From Gymnogyps californianus (taxonomy: Eukaryota > Chordata > Aves > Accipitriformes > Cathartidae), in the NCBI RefSeq assembly GCF_018139145.2, contig NC_059500.1, positions 43,385,175 to 43,449,174 on the forward strand: a DNA stretch of 64,000 nt. The letters are read 5' to 3'. Below are positions 26,201 to 40,848 of this stretch, in pieces; the first letter of the stretch is position 1, and each line of letters begins with the position of its first letter. The notes under the pieces were generated by a model. The model saw only the letters and a program-made list of their open reading frames with translations, did no database searches and was not told the DNA's origin. The position numbers and the translations under genes are program-made.

Positions 26201-29200
26201 GCCGGTCATTTTTAACATACGAAACCTGTAATTAGGCAGCACAGCCTTTCAAACCACTTATCATCGTTCATGAAATATATATGGTGGTTAGACTTCCAGT
26301 ATGGTATGATACCAGGACAAGGCAAGGAGAACAACACAACTTCCAGATCTTTGTAAGACCCTGAAGGAGTTTACCTAATTTATCTCGTTCATGTAGGGAT
26401 AGTGACTTTTGCAGTGCTCATTCAGTACAGACTACAGGAGTTACTCTGCTTTAGATTTCAGTAGAGAGAAGATGAGGCTGCTAAACAGTTTAAAAGTTAG
26501 AGAATTCTTTTTTGTTGTTTATTCCCTCTTTTTTTTTTTTTCCCCCCTCTTCTCCTTTCTTGACATGGAAGTATTAGTGCCAGACCGAACACATTGCCAT
26601 TGATCCTGTCAGTCATGGAGATGAAGAAGGTTGGGTACATTTTGAGGTTGATAACAATCAACCACTTCTATTATTATTACTTTCTTTTTCCTTGATCAAA
26701 GGGTTTGCTTACAGTTACAGCAGTGGAGCTGCTGGGAGGTACAGTATGTATGATGTATCAACACTTACAGACAGAATTTGCAGATTCCCATTAAAATAAT
26801 AAATTACATGGGAGAAGAACAAACAGTGAAAACTCTGAAAGCGTTGAGACACCAACCACAAATTTGTGCTTGCCTTAATTTGATGACGCTGCTTGTTAAA
26901 CCTTTGGTCTTTATGGGATCAGAATATGATTTCTAATTAGACTTGTTTTCTCCTAGAGCCTGCATTTTAACAAACTTAGCTAACTTTTTTCCTCGCTAAC
27001 ATGTTTTCCAAATGGCGTGCACACAGCCTGCTTGTCAGAGCTGAAGCAGTATTTGTGACCCTCTCAGCGTTATGCAGTACCTGTGACACTGTCATGCAGG
27101 AGGCTGAGATGGCTTCTGCAGAGCAACAGCCACAAAAGTGTGCACAGGCAGAGCCTCCTGTTCTTATCCAAACTGTTCTTTATGTGGTTTTTTTCCTCCA
27201 TTGTACTTGAGTCATGTGCTGACTCTCAGGAGGAAACACTGCAAACATTTCTGGCTTTTTGCTGCTTAAATTGAAAAGAAGGTGACCTACAAAGAGCAAA
27301 AGACTTGCTGACCTCAAACTGGTATCTTACTTTTTCCCCTTATAGAATGGAATGATTTTACTGCTCTGTGATTAGCGGTTTGCGAAAGGTAAATGTGATT
27401 GCTGATCCAAATATGCATTTAGATAAATACTTCTCCTGGTGGTAAGCTACTGGGGCCTCTGGACGTACTGGTAGCTTTCTCTGTCATAGAGCCCCTAACT
27501 AAGGAAGATTTTTCTGTATTGTGAAAAGCTGAATTTTGAAAAATAATGAGAAAGACTATTTGCAATTTGTGATCAAAGAAGAAAAGGACTGATTACTGCA
27601 TGGAAAAATCTCATAGCAGAATTTGATATCGTATTTTCTAAGATTTTTGTTAAGGCCATATTCTAAAATATAAAACAGCTCAATATGCAGTAGTTTAACA
27701 ATTACAGCAACTAGTGTGCAACAAAAGGAAATTACTGAAAGGAAGATGATGGAGGGGAAAACAGCACTGAAATCTTCTGGAAGCCATGGGTTCTGGGGTT
27801 CCTTTGTCCTGTGACACAAATAAGAGAAAGTTTAGTATTTTCTTTGAACTGTACTTTGAATTTCCTAGCTTTCCATGAAGTGATTTTTATTATACAGTTA
27901 AAAAATAATTTCACTGGTGTAACACCAGTGCAGTGAATTACTCAGCTACTGTAAATCCATTATAATCCACAGTCAGTAGATTCTGATTAAAAACAATTTT
28001 GATGGCATGAGAGAGATTGCAACTGAGAGTACTTCTGTAGAATAGGAGGTGCTCCAACAGCTTTATGTTGATGTCTGAACCAATATATGATTGTATTTGA
28101 TCATAAAATTCAGACTTTATTATAAGGGACATTCCATGCTACATCCTGTAACTACATGGTTAGCATGAATTGTTAAGGGTCCCCTTTATCTGCTCAGTGT
28201 TGACCTTTTTAACTAAATCTGTCACTTAAATCAGACATTTGAAAATATATATGTTATACCATCAAAATAATAGTGTGAAGAAAAGTCCACCAACATACGA
28301 AGGAGGTGGCAGAGCCATGTCCTTACCACATATTCTCCAACTTCCCAGCCTTTTAAACTTTTACCCTCTTCTAATAACATTTCCAAGTAGGATTTGTGAT
28401 CATCCCGATTAAGGAAGAGTGTCTTGTCCTGCACAAGTCTCCCACTGCTTTGTATGTTAGATTGCAGAGGTTGTTTAAGGACAGCCATAGTCGCATACCT
28501 AAATGCACAGACCACCAGGTGCTGACTGTGGCACGGGCTGTCATGTCACTAGCCATCGTCACACATTAGAGTGACTGTGGGGCTGTGGTGCTTTTGCAGA
28601 AGATTTAGTCATCAGCACTTCCAAAGAAAGTGTTGGGTGGTTGCAAAACCAGTGTAAAGCTTCTTCTAATGCCTCCCCTCCAGCTGTGCTCTCTTTAATT
28701 GGATTCATAATGCCCTGGCCTACCTACAAGCATGCAGAAGTGTTCCTGGTCTGAGATGTGTACTGTAGGTGGAGGGATTACATGAAATCCAAGTACTATA
28801 ATTATTCAGTGAAGCTAAATATTATTCACGTTTAATCCAATTTGTGGTTCTTTTTAGGCCAGAAGTCTGAATTAAAATACTAATCTACCCTGTCCAAAAA
28901 GGAATTAGGGTCATTTTCATATTGAGAGGGAGTTTAAAGCCCACTGAAGAAAATGGAAATCTTGATGATAACATCAGTTGGTACTTGGTCAGGGCAATAG
29001 TGCTCTGTTGGCTTTTTCAACAAAATCGTTTCTTGTTTCTTAACGTGAATTAATGATATCTTCTGTTTTAACAACTAATTACAGACTATTTTTGTTAACC
29101 ATCTAGCTCAGTCTTAGTACCAGCATTTGCATTAATACTGTAATTCCAGTTCAAAATGTTTGTGTGTGTGTGGTAGCTGCATGCTGATTTCCTAAGTAGT

Positions 29201-32200
29201 TGCCTGTCTCTGATAGTACTTGTGAACAGGGTAGATAAGGCCTATTAATAAGCGTTTTTTGTGGATAGCAGAATGTAACACAAACAGCCTGTCTTTTCTA
29301 CACCAACAGCTTCACTAAATTAACTTGATGAATTTGTCTTGAAGATTTTCTGGGAAACTGCCTTGGGCATTTCTGAAAAAAAATGTTAAGGGGGTAGATT
29401 TGGAAATTTGTGGCTAAGTAGAACCTGTTGACTCCAGGAGACTTGATGTGATATGTCAGTATGTGGCTGTTGACTTTGTCCCTAGATCTTCATCTCCTTG
29501 CTGTGTCCTGGAGAATCTCCAGAGTATATTGCACACCAGGATTAGGTGACTGAGTATGGAAACCTTGCTGTACTAATAATGAGGATACACAGTGTTTCTC
29601 AATAGACTGTGTTGTCGCTTTCCTACCTGTCTTATTCAGTTCCCAGAAGCTTCTTCCAGATACAGTTTAATCAAAATTAATTCAAAAAAGCCCTCAGTTT
29701 TGCTTTCCTTCACATAGATTTAACTCTTCTTGAAAACATGGGCTTTTATAAACCATTTAGATTACTAAAAACATACTACAAGCAAACAAACAAAACCCTC
29801 CAAAAACCTGTTTCCCCTCATTTGATGACTAATGGTACATTTATAAGGACCACGTCTTATTTTGGTTAATGTCTTGGGAGGATAATCCATTTGTGCTTTC
29901 GCAGATAAATAAGCCTTCCCAAATGGTTGTTAAAAAGCCTATTGTGACCTCTCCCTGTAAATACTGAAGAGTTAGTAAGCAAAATTAATCATTTAAAAAT
30001 ACATATTAAATAGGTTGTCAGACTATGAATCCATTTTACACACACCAGGCAGCAAAGGAAGAAGCTTTTCAAGCTCTTATTTGTATAAAACTTGATTCTA
30101 TGATTTCTGTATAGGAAAGATGTTGTGTTTTATTGGTTTTTCTTCCTCCTTCCTAATGATAGAAGTTGGCAGCATGTTTCAGGAGACTGGTATTTTGCCT
30201 AAAGCTTTGAAAGAGGAGTCAGCAGTGCTTTGCCGTCCTTCTTTAAATAAGCTCTTCTTGGCATCTGATTTGAGCCAGCAGAAATACGGTATATTTCTAG
30301 GAATGAGAAGATTGTACCTAATTTATAAAGAAGCTATCACTTTTTTAGGTCACACATGGCATAAAACTTTTTTTAAATTCTCCCTCAAGGCATGTTTCAA
30401 ATAGTTACTCATCACCGTGGTATAATATGTCTGTGGTTTCTCTAGAGAAAATAATGTTGGGTTGCTATCTTTAACATCTTGGGGCTAAATTCATTCTTGT
30501 GTGACCCTGTTCTAAACAGCAGGTTTTCATCTGAGATTACATTTTGCCCCCTTACTTCAATCCTGCCAATTCATTACTCTAGACATAAAGGGATTAATGA
30601 AAGCACCCGAAAGAAGTAGGTGGTAGGGTATCATGTACCTTTGCATGCTTAGGGTAAGTCTGAAGCTCGTTTTCAGAGTTTACTTCCAAGAAATGAGGTA
30701 ATTGCTTAGAAGGACAATCTTCTTGGTTGGACAACACACAAATGCAACCATTTAAGTTAGTTGCAATTTTTGCAGAGGAAAATTCCTGCTGTAATCATTC
30801 ATTATTTTGAAAGGGACCCTCCCAGTCCTCTGCAATTTCTAGAAATACCAATTCGAAATAACTGCCTTCGCTGTTAGTCAGCAGAGGGCACTCTCCTCCT
30901 TTAAAAATAAGAGAAAGTACGGCTTAAAAATACAGAGGCGAAATGCTTTTCTTTGCAGTGCCCCCCCCCCTTTTTTTTTTAACTTATGAATTATAATTGT
31001 GACATTTGATACGATAGAATTCTGTACAGTATTATTTTTCATGTAGTACTTCCTTTTCTGAATTGAAACAGAGATATGGTGACATGATTCCCTTAAAAAG
31101 AACCTGCTGTTTGTTTCCCTGTGCCCATCCTATGGTCACCGTAGGTTCTTCTCTAGATCATAAATGCGGTGAAACTTCTGCAGTTCCTTTGTGTAGGCAA
31201 GTGGATGGGGTGGCTGAATTTCTGAACTGCCTGAATCAACTGGCCGTAACCTCTACTCTGGGAAGAGGCATACAGTCTTTTCAGTTCTAGCTATTTGAAT
31301 CCATGAAGCCAAGCAAAGCTGTTATTCCTCTGATCCTTAAAAACCTCTGTAGTTGCAAGACTCATTCAGGCTTTGTACAGGAGTGAGGCTCAGCAGGAGT
31401 TCAGTGCATTTGTTCGCTTCTTAAGTGAGAATTCACATACTGAAACATTGTCCTTTTTTTTTTTTTTAATGCACTTTCTGTTGTATTGCAATGGTTGACT
31501 GAGGTAGTGGATTCTTGCGGGATTGTGAAGTACAGCCAGTTATTTTGCTTGAAAATGGAATGAAAATTTCAGCATGTCCATGTTTGCATAACATTCTTTT
31601 CCATAAATTCAGCTGTATCACTATACAAAAATATTGCGGAAAAATTTGCCATTATTTGCAATACTGTTATTGAGCACCATTCTTCAAAAACAGGTGCTAG
31701 GACATGAAGCCTGCTATAAAGCTCTTAAAACCTGTGATGCATATAAAGTAGGAGAAGGACCAGTTAAAAATGTCAGTGATTTATCCTAGCTTCTTGGGAA
31801 GTCCCTGTAGAGAGACTGGCAGTTGAATTTTCTTTGGTTTTTTTTTTAACCCCTTCTGGTTTCCAGATCCTTTTTTTAAAAATTACTTTTCTGTGGGCAA
31901 AGCAGGTGGAAGATGCTTTTCAGGAAAGATTGTGAGGGGACACTTTTGGTTTGTCACCATGTGGTCCAATACTTTGACGACTGTTTCCTGGTGAGGGGCT
32001 TGTGAGGCATATGCTATTGAACCATATGCACGGTGAGGAACCATGGTGAAATGGAAAGTGCGTCCATGACTCCGGGGTTGGCATTGTTCTCTGCTCACTG
32101 CTGTTAAAAACAGCTCTAAGTCTGCCCCAGTTTATACCAGCTGAATACAGAGAGTTCTTTGAGTTTACCAGATGCAGGTACACCCGTTCCCACTTCTGTA

Positions 32201-34878
32201 TTTACTGCATACAAGCTCGATGCAGTAGTTTTAGTGACGCTTACCTGGAGTTTCAACTGGAGTAACGCTAAGAAGCAGTCCAGTAGTTTGTATTTTTACT
32301 GTGTGTATATGAACTGGTTTAGATAGCTCAAGAAACAATGATATACTTTCTTGTGTGTGTGTACAATAATTATTTATAGGATCACTGCACGATATTTGTT
32401 TGAAGATCTCAGATTAAAAGTGGTCCTCAGGAAAAAAAAAAGAAAAAAGCTTAGACCATGGAAATTTTTCTGAAAACATGATTGTATATACATGCTTGAA
32501 TATGTTTTTGAAAACATTTGTTGATAATACTATCTTTATATAGATAGAGCAGTAATTTGGGTAATTCATATTAGCTACAAAAACCGTTGTGAGGGGAGAT
32601 CTTGTTGCCAATTCTTGCTTACGCTGGTTCAAATGGGAAATGTTTTTTGTTAGTTTCTGTCATTGCAGATTTGAGTTAAATTTGAAAATAGGTTTTATCA
32701 CTAGAAAAAGATTTTACCCACGTGGGCTTGCCAATTATTAATTGTGAGGACTTCATGAGGATGTAAATTGTTGCTAGTGACTACATCCAAGAGAAAAAGT
32801 TTGGATTTAGTTTTATGTTCAGGTTGGCAATGTTAGAACTCAAATGCTACAATTCGTTTTGAACTATTTCAAAACTTCAGTAGATATCTTCCACTACTTT
32901 CTTGGCATCTTAAGGATTTATCTGAACCAAGGTGTAAATCCCAGAATTTTGACACCCGCTAAAAACCTTTGAAAATTTGGCAGTGAAAGTAACATTTGGA
33001 AAACAAGTCAAAACATGACATTCTAGGACTATTTCATTTTTAAACCTAATAGTAAGGTTAAGTTTGCAATCCAGTGCTCTGGATCTCTCTTTACTTACAT
33101 GGCCTGTATTTTACTTGTTGCTCTGTTTTCTTCAAAATTAGGCAAAGCCTGGAAAACAAACTGAACTTGCTGAATTAATGTAACACAGTCCTAATCAAGC
33201 AGTTAAATGTATATAAATGAATTCTGTAATTAAAGAAGTGGAAGCTGTTGTTCACCATTAGAATATAATTGCATGTGCATTTTTAAAAAAAAGTATTTTA
33301 GCAGAAGTAAATGTAATCAAGTAGGATGTTTAGGCAGATTATCTTGAGCAATTTCAGAGCAGAATATCTAGCTTCCCAACAAGACAAAAACAATTATTCA
33401 GAGGTGAGCTGCTAAAGCAGTTGGAAAGGACATGGCGGTTGGCTGATCCATAAAGAGGTTTCTGAAAGTCAGCAGTAGAAATTTGCCCAACTCTGCAAAA
33501 TAAAAATGTTGTCCAGGGAATAAAGCGGTTTCTGTTTCTGTGATCCTCAACAGCAAAAATGACAGATTTGTACAGCACATGTCAGGAAAGTATTCATTAG
33601 CTACACAGTTTCAGGACTAGTGTGTAAAAATTTCAGGTAGGGTGCTACATTTATTACCAGCAGGAGATGTGAAAGTGCCTAATTTATAATCCGTTGCAAA
33701 TGTAACATGCCACACACTCAAGAGTAAATATTAAGTATGATGTTTTTTGGAATAGGTCTTTGCAACCTGCTGTTCAGTTTTTGGACATTGATGTCATCTT
33801 CCAGCTCAGCTTCCCTAGCCATGGCAGTATTTGAAGAGTGTAACAGTCTATGCAGTCATTAACAAGCAAAGTTGCAATGCTTAAAATGATCTGACCTCAT
33901 AAAAATGTTACCTAAGAAAGAAAGTAGCCAAAAGTCCCCTAGAAATCTTGAGGATCTGCCTGAAGAGTTGTTAGGTATGAAACTTTTAAAAGACAGGATA
34001 AAAGAGCCTATCATTTTTGTTTAACAGATCTGATACTATATAGAGCATATTTTATATCTAAAAATCAAGCAACTAGATCTAGTGAAAAAGATAAGGGGAG
34101 AATGAATAACTAAAGCCTGAAGTTGAAATTTCTGTTTCTCTCTTTCACCTCTGTCATCACAGAGAACGTAGGGCAATTGAGAAGATACTGAGTTATTTCC
34201 TACGGAGCTTAGAGCTTGTGTAGCCAGGAGAGGGAGTGAGAAGTTCCCCCTGTCCCTTCCAGTGACAGATATTTTTGGTTTTAGCTGTCCTTCCTTCCCA
34301 GGCCAGGAGCACAGAGAAGAAAAGATGCTTAGAAATCACTGTGATGTTGGTAATTAAATGTAGTCAAATAATTTCAAAGTAGAACACATTTCAGTTTCAT
34401 TTTGCTTTTGAAGAACAAATTTATACCGGTAATTTTCATCAAGTCTGAAGTCTCTGAAATGCTACTATATCTGAAATGGCCCTATATGCCTGGTAAATTG
34501 CCTGGTGTACCAGACTCAGGCAAAACATTGGAGATACTTTGGTAATTAAGACTTCCATGACAGGGAACAAATGCTCCAGCATATTACAGTTATGTGTCCC
34601 CTTCTAGGCAACCAGAGCTGTGAGATTTTTGAGTGGTTCCTCAGAAATTGCATACAATTTCCCATCTTCATGGAAAAGTTTGTCTGCAAAGCTACCCTTT
34701 GCTTATTCCGTATGTTACTTCTTAGTGATGTATTGCTTCTTAACAGATTTGTTGCAAATCATTAAAAGGGTGCTTTAGTAATGAGAAGTCAGTGAGGGTT
34801 GTGTAATGTTATAATCATAGTGTGTGATATGTATGCCCTGTTTTCATTTGAGGGTTTGTGTTGTATTGCAAATGTTTG

Positions 34879-34909
34879 ATCAGCCCAGTGAGAGCATTAC
34901 TGGGCTGAT
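34879..34909. other. Perfect 11-bp stem hairpin
   Basis: ATCAGCCCAGT at 34879-34889 and its exact reverse complement ACTGGGCTGAT at 34899-34909 flank a 9-base loop. The stem does not extend further with Watson-Crick pairs, so it is short for a microRNA precursor. It could form in the GNAQ pre-mRNA. No function is claimed. Confidence 0.6.
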
Positions 34910-37900
34910 TATAGAGTCCACAAGTTACCCCACTGGGGCAGAGAGATGCCAAGATTGTTGGAATATATTATGTCAGGAGTATAGTAAAACTTACTGATAG
35001 TATACAGTATAGTATATTGGTGCTATATTGATGGTATTACATGTCATATTATGGACTAGAACTCTCTGTGTGCGTGCTTATTTGCAATGAAATGGCTCTG
35101 TGCAAATTAGTCTGAAATTCTAATGGATTTCAGCTCACCCAACTGAGGTTTCACCCTTTCACTGTGAAGGAATGAAGAAGCTATTATACACACTTAATTC
35201 TCCCTTGGTGCCTACATAGTTGTGTATATCTTCACATTGCAAGTGGAGCCATGGTGAGGAAGGTGCTGTTCTAACAGATTTTGTGAGGCTCTGGCTGCCT
35301 TATGTGTAAATGACTATAGCACATACTGACTTACAGCTGCAGGATTCTCACTCTTTAAGTGTTACAATACGCATCTTTAGTTTATGCATTTAAGTTCAAC
35401 CTACCAGAAACCATTGGGATTATTGAAAGTTGCTGTGGCATTGTCTTTCTGTAGTTGAGATTTTGGAATATGTAGGTGAAATAAATGTGTCTTAGTATGT
35501 TTTAACAAAATGTAAAACATTCTAAATTAGAGACGTTTAATGTAAATTGTGGCATGACTTTTAGGCAGGAACATAAAAGGCTTGTGTTAATGAACAGTTA
35601 CAGTTGCATCTGCATTTTAATATCATAATGTAAATACAAGAAAATTGCATGGTAGAATGGGCAGGGAGCCGTTTAGCTATCAGTTAAATTGTAAACGTTT
35701 TGGATCAGGAGCTATTTCAAATCTCCGTTCTGAGATTTTCCGTAATTTTTTGGATGTTATAATTTTGGATGTTTGCACATATAATTCTTGGAAATGAACA
35801 TACCAAATACGCTGTCCAGGTAGGTCCCAGCTTTTTAAAAATAATTGCCATAGAAAAAATGAACTTGCTTCATGCATGAGATTGAAAATTTAGCTTTCAT
35901 TCATATTTTTTATGTTACATAGTATGATCCAGAAGCTAAAGACATTGCTTAAGGAAAGTGATATTATTAGATTTATTTTAGTATCTTTTCCATTCTAAGT
36001 GTGCTGGTAAAGTTCTCTTTTTCCCGCTTTGTCTTGTGACCTGATCTCAAACAAAGCTAGGCAGTGAGTGTCTTTTAGCAATAAAAATAACTAACAGTAT
36101 AACAAAACAATAAGGTAGTTCTTCACTGTACTTTGCCTTCATTGTCCATCTGTCCATTAAAATGAGTTCAGTCTTTTGGGGGCTTCACAAACGAGCCACT
36201 GTTGGCAGGCATTTGGCAGCAAGCAGATGACTTATTTCTTAAAGTTTCTGCTATTTAATCCTGTTTTTCATTATCTGACTGTCAGGTAGGTCTGAAATCC
36301 TATTGCAGAGTTTTTCTGAGAGAAATTTCAGTATTGATAGCAGTTTGTGACTCGTGATTCAGTTTAGTAACGGGACAACAGCAGCCTGTGGCAACATCAG
36401 ACTTTTGGGGTGTTTATCCCCTCTACTCCATTCCCTAGGTGGTACCTGCTCTTCAGAGGTGAGGGACATGTAAATAAATAAGCTAGCAAAACACAGAGAA
36501 AAGAAGGTCTGTGTCTTTTCCTGTAACATCCTTATGTATCCACAGTTTGGAGTGGCTTCCCTGACCCTGCATGTTTATCATGAATCAGGCAATTGAAAAA
36601 CATGCGGTGCTTTTTGGCTGTTTTATCCTTCCATTTTCTATGGGGTCATGACTTGTCCAGGAGAAGACAACAGGCCAGTCTTCTGACTTCCAAGATTTTG
36701 GGGTGTTCTGTGGGTATTCTTGCTCCATGCAAAGGCTACAGAAGAGAGAAAGCAGCATTACTATTTTATGCCTTTTTGGTTGATCAAGCTTTTCCTCAGA
36801 GATCTGGCTAATGTTTCATTCTGAAGACGGATGCTACTTTACAGAAAAAAGATGACTGATTTAATTCCTCCTATAACTGGAAAGATGAAATGGATGTTTG
36901 GCATCAAGTGTTTTTTTTTCCTGAGTTTATTTGGCTAACTGCTATTGTTCCCATAGTTAACCACTGTGGTAATTCAGTAAAATATTACTTCGAGTAAATT
37001 AGTAAAACCCAGCTTAATTTAAATGTACAAAAATAGCTAAAGAAAGCAAGTACTTTGTAGTAGTGCAGTGTCAACTCATTGACGGAAAGGAAGTCTTGTG
37101 CAAATCCTAACCACTATTAATGTAGTCCTACAGTGCCAGAGAGCAGAGTCTTGGAAGTATGAACCTTTTCTTAATAATAGTGCTGAATTACAAGAACTTT
37201 TTCAGCAATTGTGTTTCCCTCTTGAAGTAGATTGTGTAGGATCAGGGATCTCCAAGTACCTTTGGGAATCCCATCGTTTTCCTATTACTGCAAAAGTAAA
37301 TTGAAGAAATACTTTTTCTTTAGTCTTAAATCCATTCCTTCCTCACCCTGGCAATATCAGGATGTGAAAGTCAAGTGGCTTTATTGGTTATTCTCATATG
37401 ACCAGTGTAGGTTTTAAAAACACATGGCAATCCAAGTTTTTCATATATGGTGTGTTTAGGCAGAATGAACATCGTATCTTCACCTTATCTGCTGGAAGTT
37501 GTATAATTCTGCTGTGTTTTGGTTAAAGGGAGTGATAAAAATATATAATTCTGCCTCAGAATTGCCCTCTTTCCCATTCTGGAAACATTATTCTAACACA
37601 ATTCTCTTAAATAGTACACTTAAATAGCGCATTATAGCAAAATTAAAAACTTCCTTGGAGCAGAGAAGAACCAAAACTGAAAAACAAACAGAAGGAAAAA
37701 ATAAATACTACTAGAAAGATAAAAGGCAGTGTCTTTGGTTCAATAGGGGAAGCTTCCTGGGTCTTGCAACAAAATAAATTTTTATTTTTCCTTCTAACGT
37801 TTTTAAGGACAATTTGTACATTAGGAAACTGGGCCTGAATTATTTGGTTTTAGAAAGCTCTGCTAAATCTGTGAAACCTCTTACTTGAAGGAAAATTTTC

Positions 37901-40807
37901 TTCAAATAATCAGAGGCATATCACTAAATTGAAGTGATAGTTTAGATGAAGTGTATTTTTTTACTCGGGGATGTGTAAAGACATGTGAGTGTGTGTTTGT
38001 GTATGGGCATCTGAGTAACATGGTATGGTATGCCAATTAACACTCCTGTGACTTGTGGTGTAGACACATCAGGTTTTGTACTCTGTCAGTAACCTCGTTA
38101 GAAATACTTACAGAAGAGTTGTTACCATTTGAAGGTAACAATTACTTTCTCCTACAGGACTGAATCTTAGTCTCAAATGTAATAATAACCTAACAGTAAT
38201 TGCTGTTAATTGAACACTAACATGATTACACTTTCACCATTGGAAACGGTTGACCTGTGTGTTGTGACAATTTTGTGAAACTGCACTTAGTGGTACTTAG
38301 GACCTTTGTGAAGTGTTTTGAGATCTTTACGTTAAAATACTATGTTATATAATACAAAAATCTAAAAATCGATATTTATTTTTTAGAGATATGAATTCAG
38401 GAAGATTTTTATCGTATTGAATCTGGAGTTATCAATTCTTTTACTGGAGTTTTCTTGTAAATTACTGTGTTTAGAATTACTACGAACAAAATGAGGAACA
38501 AAATGAGGATGAATGTCCAAAACCTAGCCTTCTTTGTAGAGGAGGAAGTGGCGAAGACTTTAGCAGTTGCAAGTTACCTACAATCACTGCAAGACTGATT
38601 CATTTTACTTCATCTGCCTCTTTGTCCTTTTCGTAGAGAGGGAATGGCTTATGGATGCTTCATTTCTCTTTTTCTCCATGTGTTTCTATTTTCTCCTTTG
38701 TTTTGAAAACCTGGTTTGTTCTGGTAGAGGTCGGTTGCCAGAAGTGTTTGCTGAAGAAGTTGTTTCAGTTGATGGAAGTATTACAATAGATACGGCATTT
38801 TGAGAGGGAAAGGGTGAATAGTGATAAAAGTGGTAATTCAGGCCGTTACATGGAATTAGATATCCTATGAAAGTAACAGTAATGTTAATGTTTATATATT
38901 TATGTTGCTTTTATTTGTTAGGCAACAGCTTTAACAGTGATAGCCAGGCAACCTAAAGTTTATATATGCAAAATAGGAAAGCTGTACGATAAGTAGAAAA
39001 ATGATCACACCCTTTTGTTGCCCCATACTATGATTTGCCATAGCAGAACGAGTCTGTGTTAGCTTTGGGCTCTTGAGATCTGTTTACTTCTAAACTGTGC
39101 TGCTGTAATTGCACTGTCCCATAGCTTTCCTTTCCCTAAATAAACAACGCATGTGTTCCATCTCATAGGAGGAGGGAACATGAAGTTTCCCTTCGTTAAG
39201 GGAAACTATTTTTTTATATACTTAATTTTTTAACTCACCTAACTTCCTACCAGTTACTCCCACTAGTTGAATTAGTTATCAGAGAGGAAGATAACTTTTT
39301 ACTCTTTCGCCTGACATCAGAAAAATCTTATTTTGTTGCTATCAAAACTTTTTGTTTATAAAAAGAGGATCAGAAACTTCAGGACAGAGTAGTAGGATAA
39401 CTGTAACAAAGTACATTTATGAAGATCTGGATTCTGCATTTAAATTGTACACCTAACCTCCCCTGTCTTCTCCTTTGGCATGACTCACATGTCTCTAACA
39501 CTTGGAAGAGAATCTGCTAGGGTGACAAGAAGTTGTTTCATTGTGTTTCTCTTGCAGTGTTATTAAAACAGCTTTTTTCCAAGGACAGTAGTAATAATAT
39601 GACCTTTAAAATGTAAGTTTCAGAAGCCTGTTCTATTATCCATATAGAAATTTTGATATAATCCTCGATAAAAGCTTGCTTGAATGTTCTAGTTGCAGCC
39701 CTATAGTGGTGACTTAGTGTTTGTCTTCCATGTCTGGTGCAGCCTAAAAGTAAATAAGACAGCAAGAAAAGTCAGGGCTCTGATTGCAGTGTACAAATAA
39801 AGTTCTTACTTATTCAGCTAATTCCTAAGCTTTCTCTGAGCCCTACTAAAAAAAAACCCAAAAACCCAAACCTCATGTGTGTAGGCATTTGTTATTCCAG
39901 TGTTTAGATATATAAAAGTGTTACAACTAGCATTTAATGGTGCATTTTAAATGGATAAATTTCCAACTTAAGTCACAGGATACCTTGTTTAAATCCTTAT
40001 CATTTCATTGTACTGCTCATAAGCCATGGGTTAGGATCCATTATCCTAGGCTTCTTACAGACAATTACCAGTAACAAACAAATTTTCTTCATGAAGACTC
40101 ATTTTTTTAGATTCTGTTACATGTCTGTGGAATTCTTTTTCAAAGAGCTTATGCTATTTCTTTTTCTTTCCAAAGGTTCGAATGTGAAACAGGAAAGGGT
40201 GACAAATTCTGATTTAGGTAGTTTGATACCTTATTAACATTTGTCAGCAACTGAAGGATGATTAGTATTGCACCAAGCCTTGTTTCAGCAATTCATAGCA
40301 TACTTTATTAATTTAAATACAGTTCTTTGGTATAGCACACCATGAAACCTCCTCTCTGTTTACCCTAGTCCATTCTGTGCTCTGAAGTTGCTCAAGGGAA
40401 GCAACATCTTCTTTACAGTGCTCTTACAAACTATTTTTTGTGGACTGCTGTGTAAAAACACTTTCCTGCCTTGGACTGATTATCAGTCAGAAGTTGCTGC
40501 TTTCTGACATGTTAAGGAACACATCCTCCAAATGTCTTGTTTTCAAGACAGTGAAATAGACCAGTGTTACTCTCCCTTAATGTTATACCTGCCTCAAATA
40601 TCTGCAGGTTTGCAGGAGTCTCCAAAGCAGCCTATCTTGCTATACAGCCCTATAAGGCAAGGTATTTGTATGAACCACACTTGTAGATTACAAGTCAGCG
40701 GGATCTGAATCTGTAAATGACTCAAGTTGTTGAGATGGCATAAATAAGTGTTTTGGCTTTTAAGCTGCATTATCAAGAATTTTTTTTTATCCCCTCCCAC
40801 TCCCCCT

Positions 40808-40811
40808 CCCC

Positions 40812-40842
<31 letters not shown>

Positions 40843-40848
40843 AAAAAA
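40808..40848. repeat. C25-A16 homopolymer tract
   Basis: 25 consecutive C followed by 16 consecutive A, preceded by a CT-rich run (about 40791-40807). The opposite strand carries G25 and could form G-quadruplex structures. The run length may not be exact, because such tracts are prone to sequencing and assembly error. Confidence 0.85.

Larger units (their letters stand above)
22291..40807 (+). other. GNAQ intron 2, no gene seen
   Basis: AT-rich intron. Simple repeats include (TTTG)n/poly-T at about 23205-23260, poly-T/poly-C near 26527-26550, a C10-T10 tract at 30961-30980 and a short (GT)n at about 29159-29171. A perfect 11-bp stem hairpin lies at 34879-34909. A 12-bp unit, GAACAAAATGAG, is repeated in tandem near 38485-38510. 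All longer frames lack recognisable domains. No exon-like segment with paired splice sites and protein homology was found. Confidence 0.7.

Noticed and set aside
30090..30115. GATTCTATGATTTCTG resembling the CR1 3' terminal microsatellite
   Set aside because: Less than two units, and no CR1 3' UTR sequence is recognisable beside it.
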